From: an uncultured Mogibacterium sp.
Lineage (GTDB): Bacteria > Bacillota_A > Clostridia > Peptostreptococcales > Anaerovoracaceae
Direction: 5' to 3'
Assembly (NCBI RefSeq): GCF_938039775.1
Contig: NZ_CALHTQ010000200.1
Location: forward strand, 1-28,230
Length of the DNA stretch: 28,230 nt
The notes below the pieces were generated by a model. That model was not told the DNA's origin, did no database searches, and worked only from the letters and a program-made list of their open reading frames with translations. Shown piece after piece: positions 1-8,373 of this stretch; position 1 is the stretch's first letter; each line of letters begins with the position of its first letter. The position numbers and the translations under genes were made by a program.

Positions 1-1
1 T

Positions 2-121
2 ATAGATAAGATATTTATAGCGGAAATTATCTTATTCATTATCATTATTATATACAAAACGAATAAAGAACAAATAAAGGGATTAATAAAAAGAACTTTT
101 GTTAGCAAGATAGATGATTGA
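2..121 (+). CDS. C-terminal tail of a membrane protein (partial at 5' end)
   Basis: Frame 2 is open from the window edge to a TGA at 119-121 and encodes 39 residues. They form one very hydrophobic Ile/Leu/Phe-rich segment of about 15 residues (around residues 4-17), then a basic, lysine-rich tail that ends in IDD. This is the usual end of a polytopic inner-membrane protein with a cytoplasmic C-terminus. In this setting it could be a flippase, a polymerase or an acyltransferase, but nothing in the fragment identifies the family. No clear intrinsic terminator follows it; 122-278 is AT-rich and I see no gene there. Confidence 0.45.
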   Translation: MDKIFIAEIILFIIIIIYKTNKEQIKGLIKRTFVSKIDD

Positions 122-278
122 AGAGAATAAGACAATACATAGACTTAAGTTGTATAAAATCTGTTGAAAAAATAAGATGCAATTCTGAAAGTATAAAAAC
201 TAATATTTAATACTCAATATAGATGTTCAAAACATAATTGATGTAAGGCTTAGGGCAGCTAGTATATTCAGGGCTATT

Positions 279-307
279 TTGACTAATTCACTCATAATAG
301 GTATAAT
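279..307 (+). promoter_or_regulatory. sigma-A type promoter of the first polysaccharide unit
   Basis: TTGACT at 279-284 and TATAAT at 302-307 are separated by exactly 17 bases. That is five of six bases for the -35 box and a perfect -10 box at optimal spacing. Transcription should start near 313-315, giving a leader of roughly 65-70 bases before the dehydratase gene. It is the only good promoter between the upstream membrane-protein fragment and this gene. Confidence 0.8.
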
Positions 308-316
308 ATTATGATA

Positions 317-341
317 AATTTTACGTGTTGTGCGCAAAATT
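317..341 (+). promoter_or_regulatory. 5'-end stem-loop of the leader transcript
   Basis: AATTTTACG (317-325) pairs with CGCAAAATT (333-341) around a 7-base loop, with eight of nine pairs (one A-C mismatch). It lies within a few bases of the predicted transcription start. No T-run follows, so it does not look like a terminator. It could stabilise the 5' end of the mRNA or be a target for a processive antitermination factor; that role is inference. Confidence 0.4.
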
Positions 342-381
342 AGAATGACTAATATACATGATGACTTCAAGGAAAGCAGGC

Positions 382-2259
382 ATGATTATGGATATTAACA
401 GCAAACTGAATTTTGACAAAGCATCTCTTATTAAGACATGCATACTTATAATTTGTGATTTAGTAGCGATTGAGGTTGCATCGTTTCTGGCGCTCTTTAT
501 AAGATTTGATTTCTCGCTAGATGAACCGATGGGCTCGTACTGGGAGATGTTTAAGGGGCATCGATTTGTCGTAATGGCCCTCGGTATTGTCATATTTGCA
601 GTTTGCCATATGTATTCTAGCCTTTGGTCGTATGTAGGCATAAGAGACATGATCAATGTGCTCGTCGCTACTATCCTATATACGCTAATGGTTACAACGA
701 TATTTGCTTTCTTTGAACAGCAGAACTACGGGATGCCGAGAAGCTTTTATTTGCTTTCCGGTGGATTTTTATTTGCGATAACTTTTTTTGTCAGATTCAT
801 TGCTAGAGCGGCGAGAGAACTTAAAGGTATTGGAAATAGTCGTGGACAGGCCAAGAGAGCAATGATTATAGGTGCTGGTGCAGCTGGTGCGGGCCTCATC
901 AAGGAAATCAAAGCAAACCCTAGCCTTAGAAAGCAAATCATCTGCCTAGTTGACGATGATGAGTCCAAGATTGGCAAGAGAATGAATGGCGTGCGAATCG
1001 CAGGCACGACGAGGGATATCGAGGCGCTCGCACAGAGATATTCCATTAATCAGATACTTCTTGCGATGCCATCCGCATCAGGAGAAGAAAAGAAGAGAAT
1101 ACTTGATATATGCAAACAGACTGGCTGTGAGCTGATGATTGTTCCGGGAATATACCAGATTATTCGTGGAGATGTTAGTGTATCACAGCTCAAGCACGTA
1201 GATGTAAACGACCTCCTAGGACGAGATCCTATTGAAGTCGATATAGATGGAATCATGGAGTACGTATCCGACAAGGTTGTTATGGTTACAGGCGCTGGTG
1301 GTTCTATCGGAAGCGAGCTCTGTAGGCAGATTGCTAGCCACAATCCGAAGCAGCTGGTTATGCTTGATATTTATGAAAATACTACATATGAAATCCAGAA
1401 TGAGCTTAAGAGAGAGTTCCCTGAGCTCAATCTTGTCGTGCTTATAGCATCTGTAAGAAATACAAAGAGGATCGACCACATCTTCGAGATGTACAGGCCT
1501 GAGATTGTGTATCATGCGGCGGCACATAAGCATGTTCCGCTTATGGAGGCTAGTCCTAATGAAGCTATTAAGAATAACGTTCTCGGCACATGGAAGATGG
1601 TGCTCGCTTCGGATAAATGGAATGTCAAGAAGTTTGTACTTATCTCAACGGACAAGGCTGTAAATCCAACCAATATAATGGGAGCATCTAAGCGCCTATG
1701 CGAGATGATTATTCAGACATATAACAATAGATCGAATACGGAGTTTGTTGCAGTTAGATTCGGAAATGTACTCGGAAGCCATGGAAGTGTAATTCCTCTA
1801 TTTAGACGACAGATAGCAGAAGGTGGACCTGTTACGGTTACACACCCTGATATCATTAGATATTTCATGACTATTCCAGAGGCTGTTTCGCTTGTGCTAC
1901 AGGCAGGAGCTTTTGCTAAGGGTGGAGAGATATTCGTTCTCGATATGGGCAAGCCAGTCAAGATTGATGATCTTGCTAGGAATCTCATCCTTTTATCTGG
2001 CCTCAAACCAGGAATCGATATTGAGATTAAATATGTAGGACTAAGACCGGGAGAGAAGCTGTTCGAAGAACTCCTGATGGATGAAGAAGGCCTTCAGGAT
2101 ACGGCCAACAAGATGATTCACATTGGACATCCTATCAATATAGACGAGGAGAAGTTCATTAGCGAGCTCCAAGAGCTCAAGGGATATGTGGAAGCAGAAC
2201 CTGATGATATTAAGAGATATATCAAAAACATAGTCCCTACATATACTCCTAAAAACTAG
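382..2259 (+). CDS. Membrane-bound NDP-sugar 4,6-dehydratase (CapD/WbpM/PglF family)
   Basis: Predicted to convert UDP-GlcNAc to a UDP-4-keto-6-deoxy sugar, the first step to a 6-deoxy or 4-amino sugar. The 625-residue length fits the long WbpM/PglF type. The N-terminal ~140 residues hold several transmembrane helices. They are followed by a first Rossmann-like domain (GAGAAGAG near residue 164) and the catalytic SDR domain with GAGGSIGSE (304-312). The active-site stretch STDKAVNP (from residue 422) continues to NIMGASK, giving the Met-x-x-x-Lys (433/437) that replaces Tyr-x-x-x-Lys in large dehydratases. The open frame begins at 358, but only the ATG at 382 has a plausible ribosome site (AAGGAAA, 369-375); ATG 388 is also possible. 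The aminotransferase and phosphoglycosyl transferase follow directly, as in bacillosamine or AATGal initiation modules. Confidence 0.9.
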   Translation: MIMDINSKLNFDKASLIKTCILIICDLVAIEVASFLALFIRFDFSLDEPMGSYWEMFKGHRFVVMALGIVIFAVCHMYSSLWSYVGIRDMINVLVATILYTLMVTTIFAFFEQQNYGMPRSFYLLSGGFLFAITFFVRFIARAARELKGIGNSRGQAKRAMIIGAGAAGAGLIKEIKANPSLRKQIICLVDDDESKIGKRMNGVRIAGTTRDIEALAQRYSINQILLAMPSASGEEKKRILDICKQTGCELMIVPGIYQIIRGDVSVSQLKHVDVNDLLGRDPIEVDIDGIMEYVSDKVVMVTGAGGSIGSELCRQIASHNPKQLVMLDIYENTTYEIQNELKREFPELNLVVLIASVRNTKRIDHIFEMYRPEIVYHAAAHKHVPLMEASPNEAIKNNVLGTWKMVLASDKWNVKKFVLISTDKAVNPTNIMGASKRLCEMIIQTYNNRSNTEFVAVRFGNVLGSHGSVIPLFRRQIAEGGPVTVTHPDIIRYFMTIPEAVSLVLQAGAFAKGGEIFVLDMGKPVKIDDLARNLILLSGLKPGIDIEIKYVGLRPGEKLFEELLMDEEGLQDTANKMIHIGHPINIDEEKFISELQELKGYVEAEPDDIKRYIKNIVPTYTPKN

Positions 2260-2305
2260 GGTGTATAATTACATGTTGTAAAAAATGCTAGGAGGCATAT
2301 CGCAG

Positions 2306-3517
2306 ATGAAAGTACCATTTTCACCACCGGACATTTCGGAATTAGAGATTAATAGAGTTGTAGAAGTTCTCAAATCTGGCTGGATTACAACTGGTCCAGA
2401 GGTTAAGGAGTTCGAGAGAAGAATTGCAGAGTATATCGGTGTTGACAAGGCTGTTGCGCTTTCTTCTGCTACTGCATCACTAGAGGCTGCTCTACATGTG
2501 CTCGGAGTCGGTGAAGGAGATGAGGTCATCGTTCCAGCATATACATATACAGCTTCGGCAAGCCCTGTGGTTCACAAGGGTGCGAAGCTCGTTATTATCG
2601 ACTCAGCCCCAGAAACTTTTGAGATGGACTACGATAAGGTTGCTGAGGCAATTAACGAGAATACGAAGGCTGTTGTTCCAGTTGACCTCGGTGGCATGGT
2701 ATGTGATTACGACCGATTATTTGAAATTGTAGAAGCGAAGAAGGGTATGTTTAAGCCTGCAAATAAGCTTCAGAAAGCGCTGGGCAGAGTTGCTGTAATT
2801 TCCGATGGTGCACATGCCTTCGGATCCGTAAAGAATGGCGTAAAAGCGGGAGCAATTGCTGACTTTACATCATTTTCTTTCCACGCAGTAAAGAATCTCA
2901 CTACCGCTGAAGGAGGTGCTCTTTCGTGGAAGACTATTGAGGGTGTGGATAACGAAGAGCTCTATCATGAGCTGCAGCTGTACTCTCTACACGGGCAGTC
3001 CAAGGATGCGCTATCAAAAAACAAAGCGGGAGCATGGGAATATGATGTAGTATACCCAGCATATAAGTGCAACATGACAAATATAAATGCGGCTATTGGA
3101 ATCGCTCAGCTTGAGAGATATGATGGGCTCCTCGAGAGACGTAGAGTTCTCAATGAGAGATACCAGGAAGCTCTCGAGAAGCTTGGAATCAAGGTGATGC
3201 ATCATTACACAGATGAGATGACCTCGACAGGTCACCTATACCTGGTTAGAATCCCAGGAGCTTCTGTGGAGGACAGAAACACCGTGATTCAAGATATGGC
3301 AGAGTGTGAAATTGCGTGCAATGTTCACTACAAGCCACTTCCTATGATGACTGCATACAAGAATCTTGGATTCGATATCGCGGACTATCCAAACGCTTAT
3401 CACCAGTACGAGAACCTGATTTCATTACCTATATTCTCGACAATGACTGATGAGCAGAATGAATACGTTATAGAGAATTTCGTTGATATACTTAAGAAGA
3501 GAGGGCTTATTAAGTAG
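2306..3517 (+). CDS. DegT/DnrJ/EryC1/StrS PLP aminotransferase (PglE/WcfR-like)
   Basis: Predicted to transfer an amino group, usually from glutamate, to C4 of the 4-keto-6-deoxy sugar made by the preceding dehydratase. The N-terminus KVPFSPPDISELE and the GWITTGP element are typical of this family. SDGAHAFGS holds the cofactor-binding Asp, and SFHAVKNLTTAEGG carries the Schiff-base lysine at residue 196. The length of 403 residues is normal. An in-frame ATG exists at 2285, but AGGAGG at 2290-2295 sits 10 bases before the ATG at 2306, which also gives the family's usual N-terminus. The next gene starts one base after this stop, so the two are probably translationally coupled. PseC-like or LegC-like roles are less likely because no other Pse or Leg genes are present. 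Confidence 0.9.
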   Translation: MKVPFSPPDISELEINRVVEVLKSGWITTGPEVKEFERRIAEYIGVDKAVALSSATASLEAALHVLGVGEGDEVIVPAYTYTASASPVVHKGAKLVIIDSAPETFEMDYDKVAEAINENTKAVVPVDLGGMVCDYDRLFEIVEAKKGMFKPANKLQKALGRVAVISDGAHAFGSVKNGVKAGAIADFTSFSFHAVKNLTTAEGGALSWKTIEGVDNEELYHELQLYSLHGQSKDALSKNKAGAWEYDVVYPAYKCNMTNINAAIGIAQLERYDGLLERRRVLNERYQEALEKLGIKVMHHYTDEMTSTGHLYLVRIPGASVEDRNTVIQDMAECEIACNVHYKPLPMMTAYKNLGFDIADYPNAYHQYENLISLPIFSTMTDEQNEYVIENFVDILKKRGLIK

Positions 3518-4204
3518 ATGGTTTTGTGCAAGTGGAATGACTTACCAGAGCACATGAGATGCGATGAAGTAAAAGAATATTACGACATCCTTAACTCGAG
3601 AAAGGGCTCGCTAATAGCAAAGAGAATATTTGATTTCGTCATTTCACTGCTGATGACTATCGTAATCTCGCCGATACTTCTTATCTTAATCATATTGATA
3701 AAGGTAGATGATCCAGGTCCGGCATTTTTCAGGCAGGTAAGGGTGACGACTAACGGTAGAGAGTTTAGAATTTTTAAGTTCAGAACGATGGTAGTAAATG
3801 CGGAGAAGCTCGGAGCGCAGGTTACTAAGGAGAATGATCCTAGAGTTACCAAGATTGGACACAAACTTAGAAAATATAGACTAGATGAGCTTCCGCAACT
3901 GTTAAATGTAATAACTGGTGATATGTCTTTTGTCGGCACGAGACCAGAGGTTCCTAGATATGTGGACTGCTACTCCAAAGAGATGCTTGCAACATTGCTG
4001 CTACCAGCTGGTGTAACGTCAGAGGCGAGCATCACATACAAGGACGAGAACGAACTGATCGGAAACGCAGAGAATCCTGATGAAGTATACGTTGAAAAAG
4101 TTTTACCAGAGAAGATGAAATACAACCTTGATGCTCTTAGGAACTTTAGTTTCCTAGGAGAAATCAAAACCATGCTTAAGACGGTTGGCGCCGTTATTAA
4201 ATAA
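3518..4204 (+). CDS. Initiating phosphoglycosyl transferase (PglC/WcaJ-type)
   Basis: Predicted to transfer the phospho-sugar onto undecaprenyl phosphate at the inner membrane, starting repeat-unit assembly. The 228-residue protein is the small, single-domain monotopic type. A basic KRIFDF motif leads into one hydrophobic hairpin (about residues 33-65), then DDPGPAFFRQVRV and FRIFKFRTM. The catalytic Asp-Glu pair is in LDELPQL (D123-E124), followed by GDMSFVGTRPEVPRYV. The small size and the direct linkage to the dehydratase and aminotransferase favour a diamino-sugar substrate (WcfS/PglC-like) over glucose or galactose. The start is the ATG right after the aminotransferase stop; the ribosome site is weak, which fits coupling. 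Confidence 0.9.
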   Translation: MVLCKWNDLPEHMRCDEVKEYYDILNSRKGSLIAKRIFDFVISLLMTIVISPILLILIILIKVDDPGPAFFRQVRVTTNGREFRIFKFRTMVVNAEKLGAQVTKENDPRVTKIGHKLRKYRLDELPQLLNVITGDMSFVGTRPEVPRYVDCYSKEMLATLLLPAGVTSEASITYKDENELIGNAENPDEVYVEKVLPEKMKYNLDALRNFSFLGEIKTMLKTVGAVIK

Positions 4205-4256
4205 GTAGGATCAATATACGTAGTACAATCGCTGCAACTACCAAAGTGAGCGCATT

Positions 4257-4269
4257 GGAGGATAGTTTG
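4257..4269 (+). promoter_or_regulatory. Ribosome binding site and TTG start of the twin glycosyltransferase
   Basis: GGAGG at 4257-4261 lies five bases before a TTG codon at 4267-4269. The longer frame could start at GTG 4246, which has no ribosome site. Starting at the TTG gives the family's normal beginning, KILLINHYAGSPEMG. I therefore take TTG as the start. Confidence 0.65.
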
Positions 4270-6720
4270 AAGATATTACTGATTAATCATTATGCTGGTT
4301 CGCCAGAGATGGGAATGGAATTCAGACCATATTATCTATCTCGTGAGTGGATCAAGCAGGGACATGAAGTCACGATTATAGCTGGCGGATATTCACATCT
4401 AAGAAAGTCAAACCCTAGTGTTTCGAAGAATCTTGAAGAGAGGATGATTGACGGTATTCGCTATGTGTGGATTAAGACCGCTTCATATAATCGCAATGGT
4501 TTAGCACGTGCATTCAGCATGTTCGAGTTCAGCAGAAAGCTATTTTCAAATGCAGAATATATATCAGAGCGCTACCAGCCAGATGCAGTAATCGCATCTT
4601 CAACTTATCCACTAGATACTTACGGTGCGGACAAGATTGCAAAACTCTCTGGCGCCAAATATATTCATGAGGTTCACGACATGTGGCCTTCTACACTATA
4701 CGAGCTTGGCGGCATGTCGAAGAGCAATCCGTTTGTAAAGCTTATGCAGCGTGCGGAAGATTTCGCGTACAGACACTGCGACCAGGTAGTTTCACTACTT
4801 GATCACTCCAAAGAATATATGGTTCAGCATGGTCTTGCTGAAGAAAAGTTTAATTGTATTACTAATGGTGTAATCAAAGAAGAATGGGAAAATCCGGCAC
4901 CGATTCCTGAAGAGCATAGCCAGATTCTAAACAAGATGAAGGATGAAGGAAAGTTCATAGTCGGCTATTTTGGTGGTCACTCCATATCCAATAACCTGGA
5001 TATGCTACTTTCAGTTGCGAAGAAAATTACTGATAAAAACGTATGCTTCGTACTAGTCGGTGATGGCAGCTACAAGGATAGACTGATGCAGAGTGCGAAG
5101 GAGCAGGACCTAGATAACGTAGTGTTCCTTCCAGCAATAGATAAGAGTGCAATTCCTAATCTTATTACTTATTTTGATATAGTTACTATCTTTGCGGCGA
5201 ATACGAAGCTATATAGGTTCGGTATTTGCATGAACAAGATGTTCGATGCAATGATGGGCGGTAAACCGCTACTTATGTCGGTGACGACACCTGAGACAAT
5301 AGTTGAAAAAGCGAATGCTGGTATAGTTACGAAAGCTGGAGATATAGACGGATACATTGAAGCAGTCGAAAAGCTTAAAATCATGCCAGCAGATAAACTT
5401 AGTAATATGGGACGTCTAGGACATGAATTAGTGTCAAGTGAGTGCACATATGACATACTAGCGACCAAATTCGCAAGAATCATGGAGAAAACTGGCAAGA
5501 GAATTTTACTTATCAACCATTATGCAGGTTCTCCTGAGATGGGAATGGAGTTTAGACCCTACTATATATCGAGAGAACTCGTTAAGAAAGGTCACGAAGT
5601 AACTATTATTGCGGGTAGTTTTTCACACCTTAGAAAGACGAACCCAGATATAACTGAAAATTTTACAGAGCAGGAAATCGATGGAATAAAGTATGTGTGG
5701 ATTAAGACTGATGAGTATGATAGCAACGGTGTTGCCAGAGCCTTCAGTATGTATCACTTCTGCAAGGCTCTCAAGGCGAATAAAAAGAAAATTGTTGAGC
5801 GATATAAGCCGGATGTAGTTATCTCATCATCAACTTATCCGCTGGATTCATACCCGGCATATCGTATTGCGAAGCTTGCTGGAGCTAAGTACATCCACGA
5901 GGTTCACGATATGTGGCCGCTGACACTTTACGAAGCAGGTGGAATGAGCAAGAAGAATCCGTTCGTAATCGCTATGCAGTTTGCGGAGGATCATGCATAT
6001 AAGAAATCTGATATCGTAGTTTCTCTACTCCCTCATGCCAAGGAATACATGGTTGAACACGGTATGAAGGCTGACCACTTCAGGTATATACCTAATGGAG
6101 TTGTGATAAATGAGTGGGACGCAACAAGAGAAATCCCCGACGAGCACAGTACGGCATTTAAGAAGCTAAAGGCAGAAGGCAAATTCGTTATCGGATACTT
6201 CGGAAGCCACGAACTATCGTATGGACTTCATAATCTGCTCGATGTTACGAAGCAGCTGAGCAATGAAAATGTTCATTTGGTTATGGTTGGAAAAGGAAAG
6301 CTCAAAGACGAACTTATCAGCTATGCGGAACAGAATGGAATTAACAACGTGACATTCTTACCTCCAGTAGAAAAAGGAATAATCCCCGCGGTAATCGATA
6401 ACTTTGATGCAATATTCATCGGAACTATTGAGTCGCCACTCTACAGATTTGGAATCTGCATGAATAAGATGTTTGACTCCATGATGGCGGCAAAGCCAAT
6501 AGTTATGGCGATAACAACACCATCCACGCCTGTAAGCGAATCTGGATGCGGAATCATCACTAAATCATGTGATAACGATGCCATAAAGGCTGCGATTAGG
6601 AAGATTCAGTCGATGAGTGACGAAGAGCGAAAACAGATGGGAATGCTTGGGCGTGACGCAGTACTGAGCAAGTATACGTATGAAAATATTGCAAGCGAAT
6701 TTGAAAAAGTGTTTGAATAG
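4267..6720 (+). CDS. Tandem fused glycosyltransferase, two WbuB/WcaI-like GT4 units
   Basis: One uninterrupted 817-residue frame contains two complete, colinear copies of a GT4-type transferase: residues ~2-405 and ~411-817. Each copy begins ILLINHYAGSPEMGMEFRPY. Each has the VHDMWP element in its N-terminal domain and RFGICMNKMFD in its donor-binding domain. Over the first 50 aligned residues of the copies I count 41 identities. Each copy has the usual length of a single enzyme (~400 residues), so this is a duplication followed by in-frame fusion. The join is short (MEKTGK), and the ATG at 5482 inside it has no ribosome site, so separate translation of the second half is unlikely. It acts on undecaprenyl-linked acceptor at the cytoplasmic face. 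The twin sites could add two similar sugars in succession; the donors are not known. It lies between the initiating transferase and the 2-epimerase. Confidence 0.88.
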   Translation: MKILLINHYAGSPEMGMEFRPYYLSREWIKQGHEVTIIAGGYSHLRKSNPSVSKNLEERMIDGIRYVWIKTASYNRNGLARAFSMFEFSRKLFSNAEYISERYQPDAVIASSTYPLDTYGADKIAKLSGAKYIHEVHDMWPSTLYELGGMSKSNPFVKLMQRAEDFAYRHCDQVVSLLDHSKEYMVQHGLAEEKFNCITNGVIKEEWENPAPIPEEHSQILNKMKDEGKFIVGYFGGHSISNNLDMLLSVAKKITDKNVCFVLVGDGSYKDRLMQSAKEQDLDNVVFLPAIDKSAIPNLITYFDIVTIFAANTKLYRFGICMNKMFDAMMGGKPLLMSVTTPETIVEKANAGIVTKAGDIDGYIEAVEKLKIMPADKLSNMGRLGHELVSSECTYDILATKFARIMEKTGKRILLINHYAGSPEMGMEFRPYYISRELVKKGHEVTIIAGSFSHLRKTNPDITENFTEQEIDGIKYVWIKTDEYDSNGVARAFSMYHFCKALKANKKKIVERYKPDVVISSSTYPLDSYPAYRIAKLAGAKYIHEVHDMWPLTLYEAGGMSKKNPFVIAMQFAEDHAYKKSDIVVSLLPHAKEYMVEHGMKADHFRYIPNGVVINEWDATREIPDEHSTAFKKLKAEGKFVIGYFGSHELSYGLHNLLDVTKQLSNENVHLVMVGKGKLKDELISYAEQNGINNVTFLPPVEKGIIPAVIDNFDAIFIGTIESPLYRFGICMNKMFDSMMAAKPIVMAITTPSTPVSESGCGIITKSCDNDAIKAAIRKIQSMSDEERKQMGMLGRDAVLSKYTYENIASEFEKVFE

Positions 6721-6734
6721 AAGGAGTGCATGTG

Positions 6735-7820
6735 ATGAAGATAGTAACCGTAATTGGTGCAAGACCACAGTTTATTAAGGCGGCTGCAGTTTCTCGTAAG
6801 CTGGAACAATTCTGCGAAGAGATAATCGTTCACACAGGCCAGCATTATGATGCGAATATGTCGGAGCTTTTCTTTGAAGAGTTACACATTCCGAAGCCAA
6901 AGTATAACCTGGGCGTGGGTTCAGGGTCCCATGCAAGGCAGACAGCAGAGATGCTTATCGGAATTGAAGATATCTTGATTGAGGAGAATCCTGACTATCT
7001 GATGGTATACGGGGATACTAATTCCACGGTTGCTGGAGCGCTTGCAGCATCCAAGATTCATATCCCGGTAATTCACGTGGAGGCGGGGCTAAGATCGTTC
7101 AATATGGCGATGCCTGAGGAGCAAAATAGAATACTTACAGACCATATCTCGAGCCTGCTTTTCTGCTCGACAGATGCGTCCATTGAAAATCTAGAGAATG
7201 AGGGAATCAAAAAGGGCGTCCACAAAATCGGTGACGTAATGTGTGACGCAGTTCTTTACTATTCGCAGGAGATAGACAAGAAGGCTCGCAGTCAGTACTT
7301 TGCAGACCTTAACTATATCTTCGGTGAGCGTGGTGAGATTGATAATTGGTATCTGTCCACAGTTCACAGAGCTGAGAATACCGATACACCAGAAAAGGTG
7401 CGTAAGATTCTCAAGACTTTTGAGAAGTTTGATGCACCGGTTATCCTACCAGCTCATCCTAGGACGAGAAAGATGATAGAACAGGTCAACAAGGAAGAGA
7501 ATCTCCAGAATACAATTTGTGTGGAGCCTATAGGTTACCTTGAAATGCTGTATTTTACAAAGAATGCGGTTAAGGTAGTGACTGACTCCGGTGGTCTGCA
7601 GAAGGAAGCGTACATACTCGACACTCCATGCGTAACTTTGCGTGAGCAGACTGAGTGGGTGGAGACATTGAACGGAAATCATAATGTGCTCGCTCATATC
7701 GATGAGGCGGACATACTTGATAAAGTTAACAATACCGTTATTTCTAAGGAAAAAGAAAACTACTATGGTGCGGGAGATGCCGCAGACAAGCTTGTAAGGG
7801 TAATCGTAAAGGAGGCTTAA
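6735..7820 (+). CDS. wbpI: UDP-N-acetylglucosamine 2-epimerase family, WbpI-like
   Basis: Non-hydrolysing UDP-HexNAc 2-epimerase fold, 361 residues. It begins with VIGARPQFIKAA and has IIVHTGQHYDANMS, YGDTNST, HVEAGLRSF, PEEQNRILTDH, TVHRAEN and TDSGGLQKEA. These include the Asp, two Glu and His that serve catalysis in WecB. Given the WbpA, WbpB, WbpE and WbpD homologues nearby, the likely substrate is UDP-GlcNAc3NAcA, epimerised at C2 to UDP-ManNAc3NAcA. A simple WecB role (UDP-GlcNAc to UDP-ManNAc) is the alternative. Although the frame opens at GTG 6726, AAGGAG at 6721-6726 places the start at ATG 6735 (eight-base spacing). The acetyltransferase gene starts one base after this stop, consistent with the two acting consecutively. 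Confidence 0.88.
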   Translation: MKIVTVIGARPQFIKAAAVSRKLEQFCEEIIVHTGQHYDANMSELFFEELHIPKPKYNLGVGSGSHARQTAEMLIGIEDILIEENPDYLMVYGDTNSTVAGALAASKIHIPVIHVEAGLRSFNMAMPEEQNRILTDHISSLLFCSTDASIENLENEGIKKGVHKIGDVMCDAVLYYSQEIDKKARSQYFADLNYIFGERGEIDNWYLSTVHRAENTDTPEKVRKILKTFEKFDAPVILPAHPRTRKMIEQVNKEENLQNTICVEPIGYLEMLYFTKNAVKVVTDSGGLQKEAYILDTPCVTLREQTEWVETLNGNHNVLAHIDEADILDKVNNTVISKEKENYYGAGDAADKLVRVIVKEA

Positions 7821-7821
7821 A

Positions 7822-8325
7822 ATGAGCGAATATTTTGTACACGAAAGTAGCTACGTAGATGACAATGTAGAGATAGGAAAAGGAACAAAGATTTGGCACT
7901 TCTGCCACGTTCAGCCTGGCGCTAATATAGGCGAGAATTGTTCGCTTGGACAGAATGTAAACATTGCTAACAACGTACAAATTGGCGACAGAGTAAAGAT
8001 TCAGAATAACGTATCGGTTTACGAAGGCGTTACGCTCGAAGATGGTGTATTTTGCGGACCATCATGCGTATTTACAAATGACCTTACACCAAGAGCTCGC
8101 TACCCAAAGGGCTCTGAGAACTACGGGAAGACGCTCGTCAAAGAGGGCGCATCTATCGGCGCTAACGCAACAATCGTGTGCGGACACACCGTTGGGAAGT
8201 GCTCAATGGTTGCAGCAGGAGCGGTTGTTACAAAGGATGTACCAGACTTTACGCTAGTTGCCGGGGTACCAGCTAAACCAATTGGAAAGCTAGATGAGTA
8301 TGGAAATATTATAGAAAAGTTCTAA
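7822..8325 (+). CDS. wbpD: Left-handed beta-helix N-acetyltransferase, WbpD/WlbB-like
   Basis: A 167-residue hexapeptide-repeat protein: many imperfect [LIV]-G-x-x-x repeats run through most of its length, and VFTND lies in the position of the WlbB active-site region. It should acetylate the 3-amino group of UDP-GlcNAc3NA with acetyl-CoA as a homotrimer. Its sequence pattern (KIWHFCHVQPGA, KIQNNVSVYEGV, EDGVFCGPSCVFTND) matches the WbpD type well. It stops soon after VAGVPAKPIG, so it lacks the longer tail that several Gram-negative homologues carry. AAAGGAGG lies just before the ATG, and the gene follows the 2-epimerase with one base between stop and start. PglD-type acetylation of the 4-amino sugar is a less likely alternative. 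Confidence 0.85.
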   Translation: MSEYFVHESSYVDDNVEIGKGTKIWHFCHVQPGANIGENCSLGQNVNIANNVQIGDRVKIQNNVSVYEGVTLEDGVFCGPSCVFTNDLTPRARYPKGSENYGKTLVKEGASIGANATIVCGHTVGKCSMVAAGAVVTKDVPDFTLVAGVPAKPIGKLDEYGNIIEKF

Positions 8326-8373
8326 ATATAGGGTGGAAGTTGTAGCAAATGAAAGATGTATGTGGGGTGCTTA

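Noticed and set aside
251..270. Partial resemblance to an ops/JUMPStart element upstream of the first promoter
   Set aside because: The match to GGCGGTAGC is poor and it lies upstream of the predicted transcription start, where an RNA-dependent element could not act.
358..381. Longer N-terminus for the dehydratase from ATG 358 or 361
   Set aside because: No ribosome site precedes these codons, whereas AAGGAAA stands six bases before ATG 382.
5482..5484. Internal ATG as an independent start for the second glycosyltransferase half
   Set aside because: No ribosome binding site precedes it and the frame is continuous, so a fused product is the simpler reading.
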